Made by a program: the position numbers and the translations under genes
Part shown: in pieces, positions 33,086 through 45,899 of the stretch
How the letters are laid out: the number at the start of each line of letters is the position of its first letter
Numbering within the stretch: the first letter of the stretch is position 1
The notes under the pieces: generated by a model
The model's database searches: none
Told to the model about the DNA's origin: nothing
What the model saw: only the letters and a program-made list of their open reading frames with translations
Origin: Datisca glomerata
Lineage: Eukaryota > Streptophyta > Magnoliopsida > Cucurbitales > Datiscaceae
NCBI GenBank assembly: GCA_003255025.1
Contig: QANY01009387.1
Coordinates: 434,001 to 498,000, forward strand
Reading direction: 5' to 3'
Length of the DNA stretch: 64,000 nt

Positions 33086-33133
<48 letters not shown>
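33086..33133. repeat. (GA)n microsatellite
   Basis: About 24 GA units, extended on both sides by imperfect GA-rich sequence. Overlapping ORFs of Ser/Leu or Glu/Arg repeats are artefacts of it. Confidence 0.95.
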
Positions 33134-33139
<6 letters not shown>

Positions 33140-33601
33140 ATTTCGTACCATAGATTTAGAGATCCGTACCAGAGAGACGCCTCACCAATACAAGAAAGAA
33201 AGAGAGCGTTCGCGGAAACCCAGAGAGAGGTGCTATTCATTGCAAACCCAGAGGCTGTTCACGACAAACCTAGAGAGATACCAAAGATGTGCCAGGAATA
33301 AAAACTCCAATCAAGTATCGCCGGAAAAAAGAGACGAGAGTAAACCCGATAAAAACTAAAAATGGAAAACAAATCATTTACATAAGTTAAATCTTCTGAT
33401 ATATTCTTAAAATATTCACCATGATTATATATTTTCTGATCCAGTAAAAAACTAATTAAGAAAGGATTTCCAACGGTTTATACAAACCGTTGGGTGGCAA
33501 ATTGACCACTACTTACTTCTATAGCTGATTTAAGAAAACCTCAATAATATCTCTCATTGCACGTTTTAGTAGTTTCATCTTAATTCAATATACATCTCAC
33601 C
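33134..33601. other. Intergenic with a CCAACGG hairpin
   Basis: At about 33469-33493 the sequence CCAACGGTTT ATAC AAACCGTTGG forms a perfect 10-bp stem, a type of hairpin common near ends of CACTA elements. No matching CACTACAA end was found close by. Nothing else was recognised. Confidence 0.45.
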
Positions 33602-33860
33602 ACAGATTAGATAATTGTTGACTCACTTTTAATCTGAATTCATCAAACATTGAATCATAGTTAAATACTTGTCGACTCGTTTTATCCAATTCACCATACA
33701 TTGAGTCGTGAGCCAGATAACCATCGACTCCCTTCATCTGGATTCACCACATAATGATCATGAGTTAGATAACTGTCAACTCACTTACTTCACCTGGATT
33801 AATTACACTTCGAGCCATGAGTTGAGAGAGCCAACAAAACTCACTTCACCCGGATTGGGG
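33602..33860. repeat. Degenerate minisatellite, five ~52-bp units
   Basis: Units start near 33602, 33651, 33702, 33754 and 33810 and share the order agttagataac, tgtcgactc, tcatctggattcacca. Lengths are 49-56 bp and divergence is high. Confidence 0.65.
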
Positions 33861-35388
33861 TAAAGACTTGTTAGCTTAACCTAGATCTGGTTCTAACACA
33901 AGTGTTGGATGATATTAGATATTCTTAATCTCAAAAGCTAGTTTATGAGGTGGAACTTTTACTCACACTATAAATTAACTACGATTTTATTTTACAATCT
34001 ATGTGAGTTAACTCCAACACAAATCCATTTTGTACATTTATTTTTTTTTTAACTTTGTCCAAGTTAAATTTATCTGAATTCGTACTTGTATTATTTTTGG
34101 ATTTGTTTTCATAAAATCATAATATTCTTAATTGAAACAATCCAAATCCCTATTTTAATTTCTATTAAAATTGTACTCAGAAAATTCCAACATCGAATTC
34201 TGAATGGAACATACCTCGAACGAGCAAAAGCATAACCCTCTCACGTTTTCTTATTACCTGAAAAAGAAAAACCAAATTTGTCGAAAAGTAAGAGACATGT
34301 AAAAATCACACATGATGTTCAAAATTCACAAGAAGACAACATAAGATAGTCTCAAAAGCTTAAAATTGGCACTGCAGCGTGGATTCTCCACATTTGTCAA
34401 CTCAAACCAAGAAAGACAATAATAATAAACAATTAAGTAAATGCCACTTGCCCTTTTTCAAAATTTCACATGTGACTTGTGATTCTGTCACAAGCAAAGC
34501 AAATTGCTGCTCAATTTTTAGTACACAACAACTTTCTTCTAAGAAAAAATTAGACATGATATTATATGCAAATATGTTTTTATCATTAAAAACTTCACCA
34601 CTTACATTAATTAGAATGTCAACACTAAAATGGTATAAAGTTTTAAGAAAAATAGAGTGGTAAAATCTGCCAGTTTGTTCATAAAGAAGAAATGATTAAT
34701 TAATCATTTAGCTAAAATATTATCATTGAGTTCTTCAAAACATATTTCATTAAGAATAATAGTTCTTTTAATTTTTCTTAGTTCCTAAGGTTTTAATGGG
34801 ATTTCAACAATTTTTATGATATGAAATGTAACCCACTTTTCATCTACGTTTCCAGAACAAGAATTGTAAATCTAGATTCACTAAGAAAATTAAATCTATA
34901 CTAATTTGACTATGGATCATTATGGTTAAAAGAAACAACAAAATTATTAGTTATGTCACAAAATTTAAGGGATTTAAATATAGAAATGACTTGAATCCAC
35001 GTTTTAATCTGTGTGGATGCTCGAATTTAATCAAAATATTTATTATTTTCATCTGTGTGAACTTGAGAATTTAATAAAAATATGTATTTTTCATTTGTGT
35101 AAATGTGAAAATTTAACCAAAATATTTATATACAATACCACATCGTTGAGGCTAGATAGTTTAATAAACTGAGGTAATATGATTTTTATTTTTAAATTTT
35201 GATTAAAAATGATAATAATAATGCGTTAAAGGTGTACTGGTGAAGAAATCTTGAAGCCCTATCCACTTTTCCACTATTCCACAATTAGAGCCCCCATGAC
35301 CAATTTTAAAAGCACCACTCGGTAACTGCCCCACAGTTGCATACCCAATTCTACCTCGATCCTCGCACTCGCAGTCATTTGGTTTACG
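33861..35388. other. Upstream region of the receptor-like kinase
   Basis: AT-rich sequence with no gene recognised; the last several hundred bases are the presumed promoter. Confidence 0.5.
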
Positions 35389-35396
35389 TATAAAAA
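35389..35396 (+). promoter_or_regulatory. TATA box of the receptor-like kinase
   Basis: TATAAAAA about 140 bp upstream of the ATG. No upstream ATG lies between it and 35530. Confidence 0.6.
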
Positions 35397-35529
35397 GTGG
35401 TTTCTTGGTTTTCCATTGAACAATTTTTTTTGTCCCCTTTTGTGTTTTGGGTCAGAAATAGTAAAAGAAAAATATTAATTCAAAGTGAGAGAGACAAGAG
35501 AGAGTGAAAAATCTGAAGTAGATAGGAAA

Positions 35530-35752
35530 ATGAATCTTCTTGGGGTTTTACTCCCCATGTGGGTGTTGGTGTTGTTGGGTACGTCTTTGTTCTCACCCAT
35601 TATTGATGCCACAGCCACACCACACCCTTCTCTCTCTTCCATTGCTGGCTCTAGCTTTCCTGCTGAAGAAGAGCTCATTTCTCATTCTTTTGCCAAAATG
35701 GGTGTTCAATCTCCAGGTAGTTTTTGAAATGTTCTGCCAAAATGAGTTTTAG

Positions 35753-35813
<61 letters not shown>

Positions 35814-38603
35814 CTTGTGAACACTTGAAGTTATGCACATTCATCGTGAGTAGAGTTTCTAGCATTTAATAATCGATGTCCTGTTTGGTTGCTGAGAGCT
35901 TCGAGTCAATTTCAGATTTTTATTTGAGAAGTTTGAGGTTTCTCGATTGAAAACAACATAGAAGAAGACAAGACATAAAAATGTCTGTTTCTCTTTGGCG
36001 CTTCTCTTTTCCTTCCTGGGGGCTACGTTGGACCATCAATATCCAATCATTTTATCATCTGCAAAATCCATAAAATGGATAAAATTATCTGGGAAAGTTG
36101 AGAACTTGTCGCTGTACACACCAATTTGAGTTCAAGTTTTTATTTCCACAGCATTTTAAAACATGAATCAGTTTTCTTCCTCAATAAATTTCTCTTCTTT
36201 TCCTAATTATATGTAATATTGTTCATATAATGGTGATAACAGCATGCTTGCAGTCATATACTTCGACTTCTAGCTAGGTTGTATTCATTTTGAACTAAGA
36301 ATAAAAAAAATAACAACTTTCATCTCCTAAAACAGGAGTTGCTGAGATCAGAGTAGTGCACCACCAAGATTTGAACAAGAAGATTCTTATTTCATTAATT
36401 GTTGCTTCCACTCTCCTTGGTGGAATCTTGCTGTATCTATCATGTTTCTGGATCTATCGAAAAAGAAAGTTGAAGAACTCCACTTCGAAAACCCGAAACT
36501 GCTCGGGTATTATCTTCTTTGCAAGAGTTTCATTATAATTTCCTCTGGTTTCTTTCATCATTATGAATTTACCCCAATTTTACATACCTTGTTTTTTTTG
36601 TTCTTTTTTATGCATATCTAAAGAGGGTAGGACTGGATCGTCCTTGAGTCAAATCATGGATATATTTAATTCTATGAGGGCAGCCAATTGTAAAGGTTCA
36701 GTTGCTGTGATTGATTACCAATTGTTAGAATCTGCAACAAACAACTTCAGGGAAAGCAATATTTTGGCTGAGGGTAATTCTGGACATATTTACAGAGCTT
36801 TTTTCGATGAAAGGATGCCGGCAGCAGTGAAGAGATTGAAGGGTGTAGGGAAGGATGCTGAAAGCGAATTAGAGGTAATGTTAATTGGGATTTGTACTTC
36901 GTCAGTGCAAGATTCATTTTTGAGTGTTATTCGCTTTTATATCACCGCTTGAATTAGCAGAACGAGGTCAATTGGCTAAGTAAAGTCCGACATCAAAATA
37001 TAATCAAGCTTTTCGGATACTGCACTCACGGTGAAACACGGTTTATTGTCTATGAAATGGCAGAAAATGGATCTTTAGAAGCTCAATTGCACGGTAAATA
37101 TAGATTATAGAGCTCATATTGGCAAGAAAATGGAGTATTAAGTTTCATTTTTATGGATTTTTTTTATCATTTTCCATTAGGACCAAATCAGGGATCGGCT
37201 TTAACGTGGCATCTCCGAATGAAGATCGCTGTGGACATCGCAAGGTAAGTCGACTATATATTGGTTTGACATTCTGATGGTAACATTGTTGGGAATGGAA
37301 TCACAATTGTTTATGCTCATTGCTCTCAGGGGATTGGAATATCTCCATGAGCACTGTAATCCACCTATTGTCCATAGAGATTTAAAATCATCAAATATTC
37401 TTCTGGATTCTAACTTCAATGCAAAGGTACAGTCTTTGCATTACGTCTTGAATTTTTGTGGGCACTTTATTCATAGTAATATTTGCTTGACGGCTCCTCT
37501 TCTTTTAATCAGCTTTCGGATTTCGGCCTGGCTGTAACACTAGGAGTGCAAAACAATCACCTTAAGCTTTCAGGAACTCCGGGTTATGTCGCTCCGGAAT
37601 ACCTCTTAGATGGTATGCAAGATGCATTTTTTATATTCCCGGATTCTCTCATTTTGTGGAAATTGTATCTATAACAATCTTTCTGCTGATACTAACTAAA
37701 GATGTTCTTGTGATAATGAATTCGTAAAAATTATGCGTAATTTTCCGCTCTTGCAGACTCATTTTGTTACTTCGCAACAAATTTTTTGACATTTTCAATC
37801 AGCTCATCTGTTCACTTTATTGCCTATACTATAACATACGAGTTTACACGTACAAATCTAAACTTAAAATCTCAAACATTTATATATAACCATCACTTTG
37901 TTTGGGTTTTAATTTGTTCTTATCTTTTCCTTTCCCTATGATGCACATATTCTCTGTTCTATTTTGTAGTTAGCCTAGAAGAACTCTATATTGGCTGAGT
38001 CTGTTATATTGGGTAAAGCTTTTGATGAGTGGAAAGTATTCTGATATGAAAACGATGGCTGAAATTTGACAGGTAAATTGACTGATAAAAGTGATGTATA
38101 TGCTTTTGGAGTTGTTCTTCTGGAGCTTCTGACAGGAAAGAGGACCATAGAGAAAACAGAATCTGCTCAGTCCCAATCTATTGTCACATTGGTAATATAA
38201 TCTCAATCTAAACACTGATCTTTTCTATAAATACTGAGAAGCGATTTCGACTTTCAGGCCATTCCTCAGCTTAGCGACAGATCAAAGCTTCCTAGCGTCG
38301 TGGATCCCGTGATGAGAAACACAATGGATTTGAAGCATTTATATCAAGTTCGTTAACATTTGAATCACTTCTACTGATGGCTGGTGTTTTAATTTTAAGC
38401 ACTTTGATTTTACTGAAAATGGGAAATTTGACATCTAATAGGTTGCTGCGGTAGCCGTGCTATGCGTACAGCCAGAGCCGAGTTATCGGCCATTGATAAC
38501 CGACGTTCTTCACTCCCTTATCCCTCTTGTACCTATCGAGCTCGGAGGATCGCTGAGAATAACTGAACCTATGCCCTCAATCTGTCATGACCCTTCTGTT
38601 TGA
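35530..38603 (+). CDS. Receptor-like protein kinase, intact ten-exon gene (At1g80640-like)
   Basis: Exons: 35530-35716, 36336-36506, 36624-36874, 36961-37093, 37181-37244, 37330-37426, 37513-37612, 38073-38191, 38258-38347, 38442-38603. All introns are GT-AG and phases agree, giving 457 aa with no stop. Residues 1-28 look like a signal peptide, 79-101 are a transmembrane helix followed by RKRK, and 160 to about 440 form the kinase. Catalytic Lys is K189 (AAVKRL), helix-C Glu about E205, HRDLKSSN at 284-291 (RD type), DFG 304-306, APE 328-330. The first Gly of the P-loop is replaced by Ala (AEGNSG); the other two remain. The extracellular part is short (~50 aa) with no LRR or lectin domain. 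Closest family by memory is the probable receptor-like kinase At1g80640; substrate and ligand are unknown. The start is the first ATG. Confidence 0.9.
35754..35811. repeat. (CT)n microsatellite in kinase intron 1
   Basis: About 28 CT units just after the first donor site; likely length-polymorphic. Confidence 0.95.
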
Positions 38604-38778
38604 TCAGCACAAGTTGCATGGGGTGATTCTTACCTATTCTTAGTTGCAAATAGAAGACTTTCTGAATTATTAGAGATTTGATTTTGTTTTCATTAGACCT
38701 TATCCTCTTCTTCTACTTTGAGGATTTAGAGGCTTAAGAATATATGATGAAGTAAAGTTTCGATTTTCTTGGGATCGA

Positions 38779-38970
38779 TTGTGCATTTGTGCAATCCTCC
38801 ACATTCGATTAGGTGGTGTGCTAGGACTTTGTAATTTGCTTGCCGATGCATTAGCTAAGAGTTATTCTAATCAGAACCAATGTTGGTATACTATCAATAC
38901 TCTGCCTAATCATATTGCTGATCTTATCCTCGCTGATAAGGATGTAATTTGGAGGTTTTATCTTCCATGA
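38779..38970 (+). pseudogene. RNase H fragment of a non-LTR (LINE) element
   Basis: A short frame reads NLLADALAKSYSNQNQCWYT followed by LPNHIADLILADKDVIWRF. This resembles the C-terminal end of the RNase H domain that follows RT in plant LINEs (ADALAK and the final LP..I..L..AD block). Only about 60 residues are present and no RT is visible upstream, where the kinase 3' UTR lies. It is probably a 5'-truncated LINE end, transcribed in the same direction as the kinase. Confidence 0.5.
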
Positions 38971-39118
38971 TGGAAACATATTTCTGATTTTTTAGCAAAA
39001 AATAAATCCTCCATATTTCCTTTCCTTTCTCTACCAATTTCTAAGATCCAAACATAACTTAAAAGATACTTTGTGCAGTACATGTATGAGTAAAACACAT
39101 TTACTTGGTGCTCAATAT

Positions 39119-41005
39119 TAGGGATGGTAAAAATACCGATGGGTAAAAATACCCGCGGGTATCTAACTTAATTGGTGAGTATAAAATATTATAAATGAGT
39201 ACAAGTTTTATTAGGTAGGTAATTTTTTCACTCATTGTAAAAGAGTATGGTATAGGTAATACCCAATACTCATCTTCACTTCCCATGCAACTCTGATTAA
39301 TGACATTTTCTTTATATTCGATTATTATCCCAATGACAACAATGTGTATANTACATTATGGAGTAATTCTCATTTTCACTCATGATTCGTAATTGAATTT
39401 TATCAATTTTATAATTTTATAATCGAACTAAACTGAATCATGAATTGAATAGCCGAATTAAAAATTATCAATTTTATAATTGAATCAAACTATAATTTAT
39501 TCAATGTTATCGAATAACAATAACATTCATCAATTTTATAATCATACCAAATTGTATCGCATTTTTATAACGAATAATCAAACTTAAAATTCATTAAGTT
39601 TACGGCTGAACCAAACTGAATCGTTAATTTTATAATCGAACCAAATTAGAATTCATCAATTTTATCATCAAAACTGAACCAAATCATCAATTGAATAACC
39701 AAAACTAAACTTCATCAATTATAGTCGAATTGAATCAAAGTTCATCAGTTTAACATTTTAATAACACTAAAATTCATCAATTCTATTATAATACAGAACT
39801 GAAATTCATCAATTTTACAATCAAACTATCAAACTAAATTGGATCATCAATTTTATAATCGAATAACCAAACTATAGTTTATTCATTTTACAATGGAACT
39901 AAATTGGATCGTCAATTTTATAATCAAATAATCATACAACTGAACTAGTTGAATCGTCAATTTTATAATTGATTAACCAAATTAAAATTCATCAATTTTA
40001 TTAGGTTTATTACACAATTTTGTCGACTCAATCTTCAATTTAAGCTATTTATGATGTAAATTGTTATTTAGCCTGTCAATTTGGAGTGAGAGTGATTTTA
40101 ACTGAACCGTTGATCTCCATGACCATAATTCGGTGAATAGAGAGACTTGAATCGTGAAAATAAAATTGTTGGTTGAATAGGAAAAAAAATAATGAATAGT
40201 CCTTTAGTTCCAAATCAAAAAAGGGAAAAATATATATAAGTACTCATTGTGAGTATTACTCACACCCATATATTTAATTTAGCAGGGATGTTGAAGCCAA
40301 AAACTTCTACACTGATTTTCTTCATTAAATCTCCCCTTGGAGTGATGCTCCTCGGAACTTGTTGATGTCAAAGTCTTTTAATGGTGGTTTCTCGTGTGAT
40401 ATTCAGATAAAGATCTCAAAGGGTCGGGGGCCAGCCTAAGGGCCTCCGATGCCTAAGTTAGTATCCTCGTTGGATTATGGCATTGTTTTCCTTAGGGAGA
40501 GAAGGCATACCTCTTCTATCGATCGATGAAGCATTTATACCTGAGGCATCGAGTGGGTGGAAGTGTATCGAAGAAGAAGAGGCGTGTTGGAGGATTTTTG
40601 TGAGACACGATGTCTGTCCTAGCTGGTATAGATTAGATGGAAAGGAGGTGACATTGACATAAAGCTGGCAAATATTAAATGTTGGGCGCTGCTTTCAACG
40701 GGTGATGATGGCGCAACGCTCGGGATTTCAACCGAGCTCTCTTTTCACAAGTCCTTATTCTTGATGTCTTACATGTGCTCGGATCAGTCCGGCCTGACCT
40801 CTATTAGGACTAGCCAGGTGAGACCGGCCTTTTTCCTTAGAGACTTCCCTTTGTTATGAGCTCCTAAATGTGTTGCAACATGTGTCATCACATCACTGGT
40901 GGTTGGAAAAACACCCATAACAATGGGTATGAGCTGTAAGAATGTAACATGGGTATTTAATACGTATATCCATACTCTATCCAAACTCACCAATTTCCAT
41001 CCCTA
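39119..41005. mobile_element. hAT-type non-autonomous element, 1887 bp
   Basis: Ends are TAGGGATGGTAAAAAT and, inverted, TAGGGATGGAAATTGG. Perfect 8-bp target duplications ctcaatat lie at 39111-39118 and 41006-41013. Just inside the ends are gggtaaaaataccc-like and gggtat-rich stretches. The interior 39370-40000 is a degenerate array built on atcaattttataatcgaac; 40300-40850 is unrelated, less AT-rich sequence, possibly a nested insertion. No transposase ORF is seen. One N lies at 39352. Confidence 0.85.
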
Positions 41006-41225
41006 CTCAATATGGGTTGAACGTGCGTCAAATTTTTGTAGAGTCGATCTACAAATATTGAATAAGAAAGGAACTGACAGACGAATAACCAGTGGATCGA
41101 TCATTATCAAATAGTCTTTGATTTTAAAGCTAGCAATTCAGAAGTGCTTAGACATTATCTATTTAAGAGCGAACTAGATTTACATTTCAAAAAGAGGTGG
41201 TAGATGTTAGCATGACAAAGATCAT

Positions 41226-41639
41226 TAAGCAGACATAAAAGATTCGTCATGCCACATATGCAAAGGAAAACCAATCAAAAGAGAGTGTGAAGATGATCAC
41301 AGTGGCAAAGCAGGAAGAAGAAGTCAGAACCGTAGAAAAGATCAGACGGCTGGGACCAATTCAACGGTTAAAGGAAACATGTAAGATTTCATGGCATATT
41401 CGGGAAATCCCACAAATATGGTAGTGATCTCGTAAATGTAGCGACGTTCTAAAAAATATATAGAGAATCTCGTTCTTAGATTGATTTACCAATATTTTGT
41501 AAAAACCTATAAATACCGGCTCAATGTAAAGAATTGGGATCGATATAAACTAAGTAAATTTCACCAAGAGCATTATTATTTCTCTTTTCTCTCATTTTAT
41601 CTTCATAATATTTCTAACATAAGGGAAAAATCATTTACA
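41226..41639 (+). repeat. 5' LTR of the Tat element
   Basis: 414 bp, aligning with 50852-51255. It starts TAAGCAGACATAAAA (the right copy has TGAGTAGACATAAAA, so TG has mutated) and ends ATCATTTACA. TATA-like cctataaata near 41506. Confidence 0.88.
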
Positions 41640-42099
41640 TTCTGGTGCTCTCATTGTGAGCACAGAGAAAAGCTCGAGAAACTACCTCAAAATACTAAAC
41701 ATACCTAGAACCAAATCTAATATCACTCTGAACGAGGGCAACAGAGCTAGAAATGGAGACGACCATGTCGATTAGCCAACTCCATCAGCGGAAATGTTGC
41801 GGACAATTTTGACCAGGATTCAGGAGATTGAACGGTGAAATACAGAGGCACTGCATAGCGCATGGTAGACTGTACAAGACCAAATTAGCGTACTTAACCA
41901 AGAAATGGCAAGAACACGCGCTAAATTCAGTCAGAGAACAAACAATGATGAGCTGGAGATACGCTCAGAAGAAAACAAACAAGATGTAAGACAATAGAAT
42001 AACGAAAGTAGTAGAAACGTGCAACGAGAGGATAGAGAAATCCAATCTCAGTACTAGCCAAAGGAGACTACGGGGGAAGCACGTCACCTCAAGATCATA
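41640..42099 (+). other. 5' leader of the Tat element
   Basis: Begins with the candidate primer site at 41643. No clear coding sequence before the gag region. Confidence 0.5.
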
Positions 42100-43211
42100 A
42101 CCAAAGAAGCGGTAAAAGAGATGTTAGTAGGAAAAATGATGGAGATGAGGAAACTAAGGAGTGCAGGAAAATGAGATCTCTAATCGCCCACATGTACTCT
42201 ACTAAGTCCCGAGCTACAGGTGGCGCCCGTACCAAAGAAGTTTATGGCTCGAAAATTTAAATACTATGAAGGAAAAACCTGACCAGGTAGACTATCTCCG
42301 ACGATTCAAACAAGTGGTGGCGCTACACCAATATGAAGATGAGCATATGTGCAAGATGTTTTCTACCAGTCTTGATGGAGCTGCTAAAAAATGGTACCAT
42401 TCCCTCCCTATACATTTAATTACTAATCTTCATGTTGTGCCCTCTGTCTTCTTAGAGTAGTATTCCACTTATCGCGCAGTAATGGAGGACACAGAATATC
42501 TACTGACTATTTCCGCCAAGAAGGGAGAGTCATTAATAGAATACACCCACGGATTTAAGGACGAGATGGTGAAAGTCGAGAATCATGATGATCGAGTTAC
42601 CATATTAGCGTTCATGCGAGGACTAGATCCAAACTCACATTTGTTTGAAGATTTATCCAATGTGAAGTCTCTATCTATAGCAAAAACCTTTCAGCGGGAT
42701 TAGACTTATATTACTCAAAAGAAGAGAGAGAGAGAAGTCTACTGAAAGTGGATGAGCAGAAGGTAGGTGAATCGAGGAAACAAAAGCAAAATTCGAGATC
42801 CGAGAAGAAGAGATCTGACACAATGGAAAAGGATGATGAGGGAAATGAAAACAAATAGGAAAAATGGAGTATCGAAGGTAAGATTCAGACAGGGTACACC
42901 TTCGAGACAAATTTTACACGTCGTTGACAACCCCAGTGAACCAAATATTTGACATTATCAAAGACAAACATTGGCTAAAGAGGCCGACCCAACTCACAAA
43001 GTGTCACATTACAAAGATAAGGACAAGTAGAGTTCTTTTCACCAAAAGTAGCGGGCATTACACCAAGGACTGCTTCCAACTCAAAGACTACATCGAGGAG
43101 CTAATTAAAGACGGGTATAACTGTCAGTTTGTGAAAAAGATAACCATGGTGATGACAAGCGTGGTAACAGGAAACAACCTTTCTACATCATCGATACGAT
43201 CATCGCACTGA
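42100..43211 (+). pseudogene. Gag of the Tat element
   Basis: Recognisable pieces: KFKYYEGKT-like text near 42245, then FKQVVALHQYEDEHMCKMFS with DGAAKKWYHSLP (42266-42460), a TAG, then IEYTHGFKDEMVKVENHDD with AFMRGLDPNSHLF (42482-42703). A degenerate zinc knuckle follows near 43040: SSGHYTKDCFQLKDYIEELI retains the His and last Cys but has lost the first Cys. Several stops, and at least two frame changes. Confidence 0.75.
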
Positions 43212-43299
43212 CACAGCAAGAAAGGACCACTAGGAAAGAGAGAAAAATATATTGTAGAAAGTTGACACTAGAGAAACGTATGGAAGGGTCCTCAAGTGA

Positions 43300-44700
43300 C
43301 AACGAAAATCCCCACTGATATTCGACGACCTGCACCTGGAGCATGGCGGGTATCACAACGATGAGCTTGTAATCTCAATACATGTTGGCAATGAAAGAAC
43401 AGAATCTGCAAGGGAGTTCGCAGTCACTGATAGGCTTCAATAGAGCCATTAGATATTCAGAAGCAATCCTCGTCCTCCTAGTAAATGTGGAACCCTTTAA
43501 TGATCCTGAACACCTCGTCTCCATAAAATGTCATATTGGGAAAGACCTGGCTCCACAAGATGAAAGTCATACCCTCGACTATCTACTAAGTACTGAAGTA
43601 TCCATTACCTGAGGGGATTAAAACAATAAGAGGAGGTCAAGCTGCCACCCGCATCTGTTCGGTAACCGCGTTGGAATCTACCAAGAAAAAGACTAGAAAA
43701 AGCAGATGGTAAGTGGCCCGCGGAGGAATAACAATCACAGGAAGACGGACAAGACAACTAAAGGTACAAGGTGGAAGAGGAGACAGAACTCGTGTGTCTA
43801 GAGGAAGAAACGCAGAAGATGACAAACATTGGTACTCGCCTCAAAAAAGAAGAGAAAGAAAGATTGATAGACTTCCTACGGAAGAACAAGGATGTGTTCG
43901 TGATTATGGTGCAAGAGATGCCTGGTATTCCTGAAGAATTATTTGCCATAAATTGAATACGGATCCTGATGTAAAGCCAGTAAAACAACTGTAAAGAAGT
44001 TTTGCCCTGGAACGGAATAAGGTAGTCAAAAAGCTCTTGGTAGCTGGTTTCATTCGTGAAGTCGATTACCCAGAATGGCTAGCCAACATGGTGATGGTGT
44101 AGAAGAAAAATGGCAAATGGAGAATATGTGTGGACCTCACTGACTTGAACAAAGGCTACCCCGAAAATGATTATTTGTTGCCATGGATAGATGAAACGGT
44201 TGATGCGGATAGATCAAATTGTCGATGAAACTTTAGGACATGAACTTTTCAGCTTCATGGACGTCTACTCCAGATTCAATCAGGTGAAAATGTTCCAACC
44301 CGATCAGGAAAAGATAAAAAGACTTCATTCATTACTGAATATGGAATCTATTGTTATAAGGTTATGCCATTTGGTTTGAAAAAATGCAAGTACAACAAAG
44401 GCTTGTGAACAAAGCCTTTCGTGAACAGATTAGAAGAAACATGAAGATTTATGTTGAAGACATGTTAGTCAAAAGCAAGGAAAAATGAGACCATATCCAA
44501 GATCTTGAAGAAGCGTTTCCAATCTTAAGGAAAAAATCTATAAAGTTGAACCCAGAAAAATTCATGTTTAGAGTGGTTGTGGGAAAATTCCTTGGACACC
44601 TTGTGATACAATGAGGAATAGAAGTGAGCCCAGATTAGGTAACAACAATCATATAGATGAAATCTCCAAAGAACAAGAAAGAAATATAGGGATTGACGGG
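43300..44700 (+). pseudogene. Protease and reverse transcriptase of the Tat element
   Basis: Protease remnants include HGGYHNDELVISIHVGN near 43340 and LIGFNRAIRYSEAILVLLVN near 43430; the catalytic DxGS stretch between them seems deleted. RT begins with KEEKERLIDFLRKNKDVFVI and EMPGIPEELFAI (43830-43950), then NGKWRICVDLTDLNKGYP, FSFMDVYSRFNQVKMF and KVMPFGLKK. The YVDD active site reads YVEDMLVKS near 44450, so a catalytic Asp is lost. Many frameshifts. Confidence 0.8.
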
Positions 44701-44814
44701 ATGACTAGCAGCCGTGAACATATTCATTTCGAGGTCTAGGAACAAGTGTAAACCATTTTTCAAAAAATTAAGAAAGAACTTTGTTAACGAATGGGACGAA
44801 GAATGTGAGGAGGC

Positions 44815-45680
44815 TCACAGAAGGATCAAATAATACTTGACAACTCCCCATCTGCTCTTGAAACTGATACCGGGTGAATAGCTCCTGCCATACGTTGTTC
44901 TTTCAGAGATAGCTGTCAATGATGTACTCATAAAAGAAGAAGAAATAAACCAAATGCTCGTATACTTTGTGAGAAAAAAACTAGTGGCAGCTGAAACAAT
45001 GAATAAAAGGATGGAGAAGCTGGTACTAGCAATCGTGACTGCTGCTAGGAAGCTAAGGCCATACTTCCAAGCACACAGTATCAAAGTGCTAACAAACTCG
45101 CCTGTCAAAAGTTTGTTGCACTCATCGGAGGTAAGCCGAAGGATTGTGAAATGGTCAATCGAGTTGAGCCATGAGCCGAAAACCTTCATCAAAGGGCATG
45201 CACTGGCCAATTTCATAGTAGACTTTATGAAAGATGAAATTGATCACAAACCCCAAAGTAAGGTGGAGAATAGACTGTGGAAATTGTACGCGAATGGCGC
45301 CTCAAATAACAAAGGGGCCAGAGCAGGATTTGTGGTGTAAACTCCATTTAGAGAAACACTGGAGCATTCTATCTCCTTCAGATTCAACGCATCAAATAAC
45401 GAAGCAGAGTACGAAGCGTTAATAGTGGGAATCTATCTACTACGGGAATATGGGGTAACAAATGTACAAATATTTTGCGACTCTATGTTAATTGTGAAAC
45501 GGGTTATGGGAAAGTACTTAGCAAAGGATGAAATAGTGATAAGCTATCAACAACAGGTGAATGACTTATTGAACCTATTAAATAATTACGAGATTAAATA
45601 GATCTCGAGAACAAAGAATGGTTTCATGCTGATGCATTGGAAAACCTTGGCCCCTCATTGCAATTCCCATACAAGAGAAA
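44815..45680 (+). pseudogene. RNase H and archaeal-type RNase H of the Tat element
   Basis: Frame 44954-45340 gives MLVYFVRKKLVAAETMNKRM, KLRPYFQAHSIKVLTNSPVK and then KLYANGASNNKGARAGFVV, the start of the second RNase H with the expected Asp changed to Asn. The rest (FNASNNEAEYEALIVGIYLL, then VQIFCDSMLIVKRVM) continues in other frames to about 45600. The Glu and second Asp survive, but the first Asp does not. Confidence 0.78.
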
Positions 45681-45899
45681 TGTACTGGTAGATTACCATG
45701 AAAAACCAAGTTTTTTACTCCCATGGAACAATGTAACCGAAGTAGAAGTTGATAGAGAACCTAGATGGTAAGATGACATCATTCGTTACATGGAGAAAGA
45801 TGAATTACCAAAAGATAAGCTTCTTGTGAAAAATGTACAGTAGCAGAGTGCCAGGTATACGCTAATAAAGTGATTACTATATAAAAAGTTGTTTAACAG

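Noticed and set aside
33043..33359. Ser/Leu and Glu/Arg repeat ORFs
   Set aside because: Generated by the (GA)n microsatellite.
35485..35529. Extended N-terminus of the kinase (MRETRESEKS...)
   Set aside because: The first codon is GTG, not ATG; the first ATG is at 35530 and is followed directly by a signal-like hydrophobic stretch.
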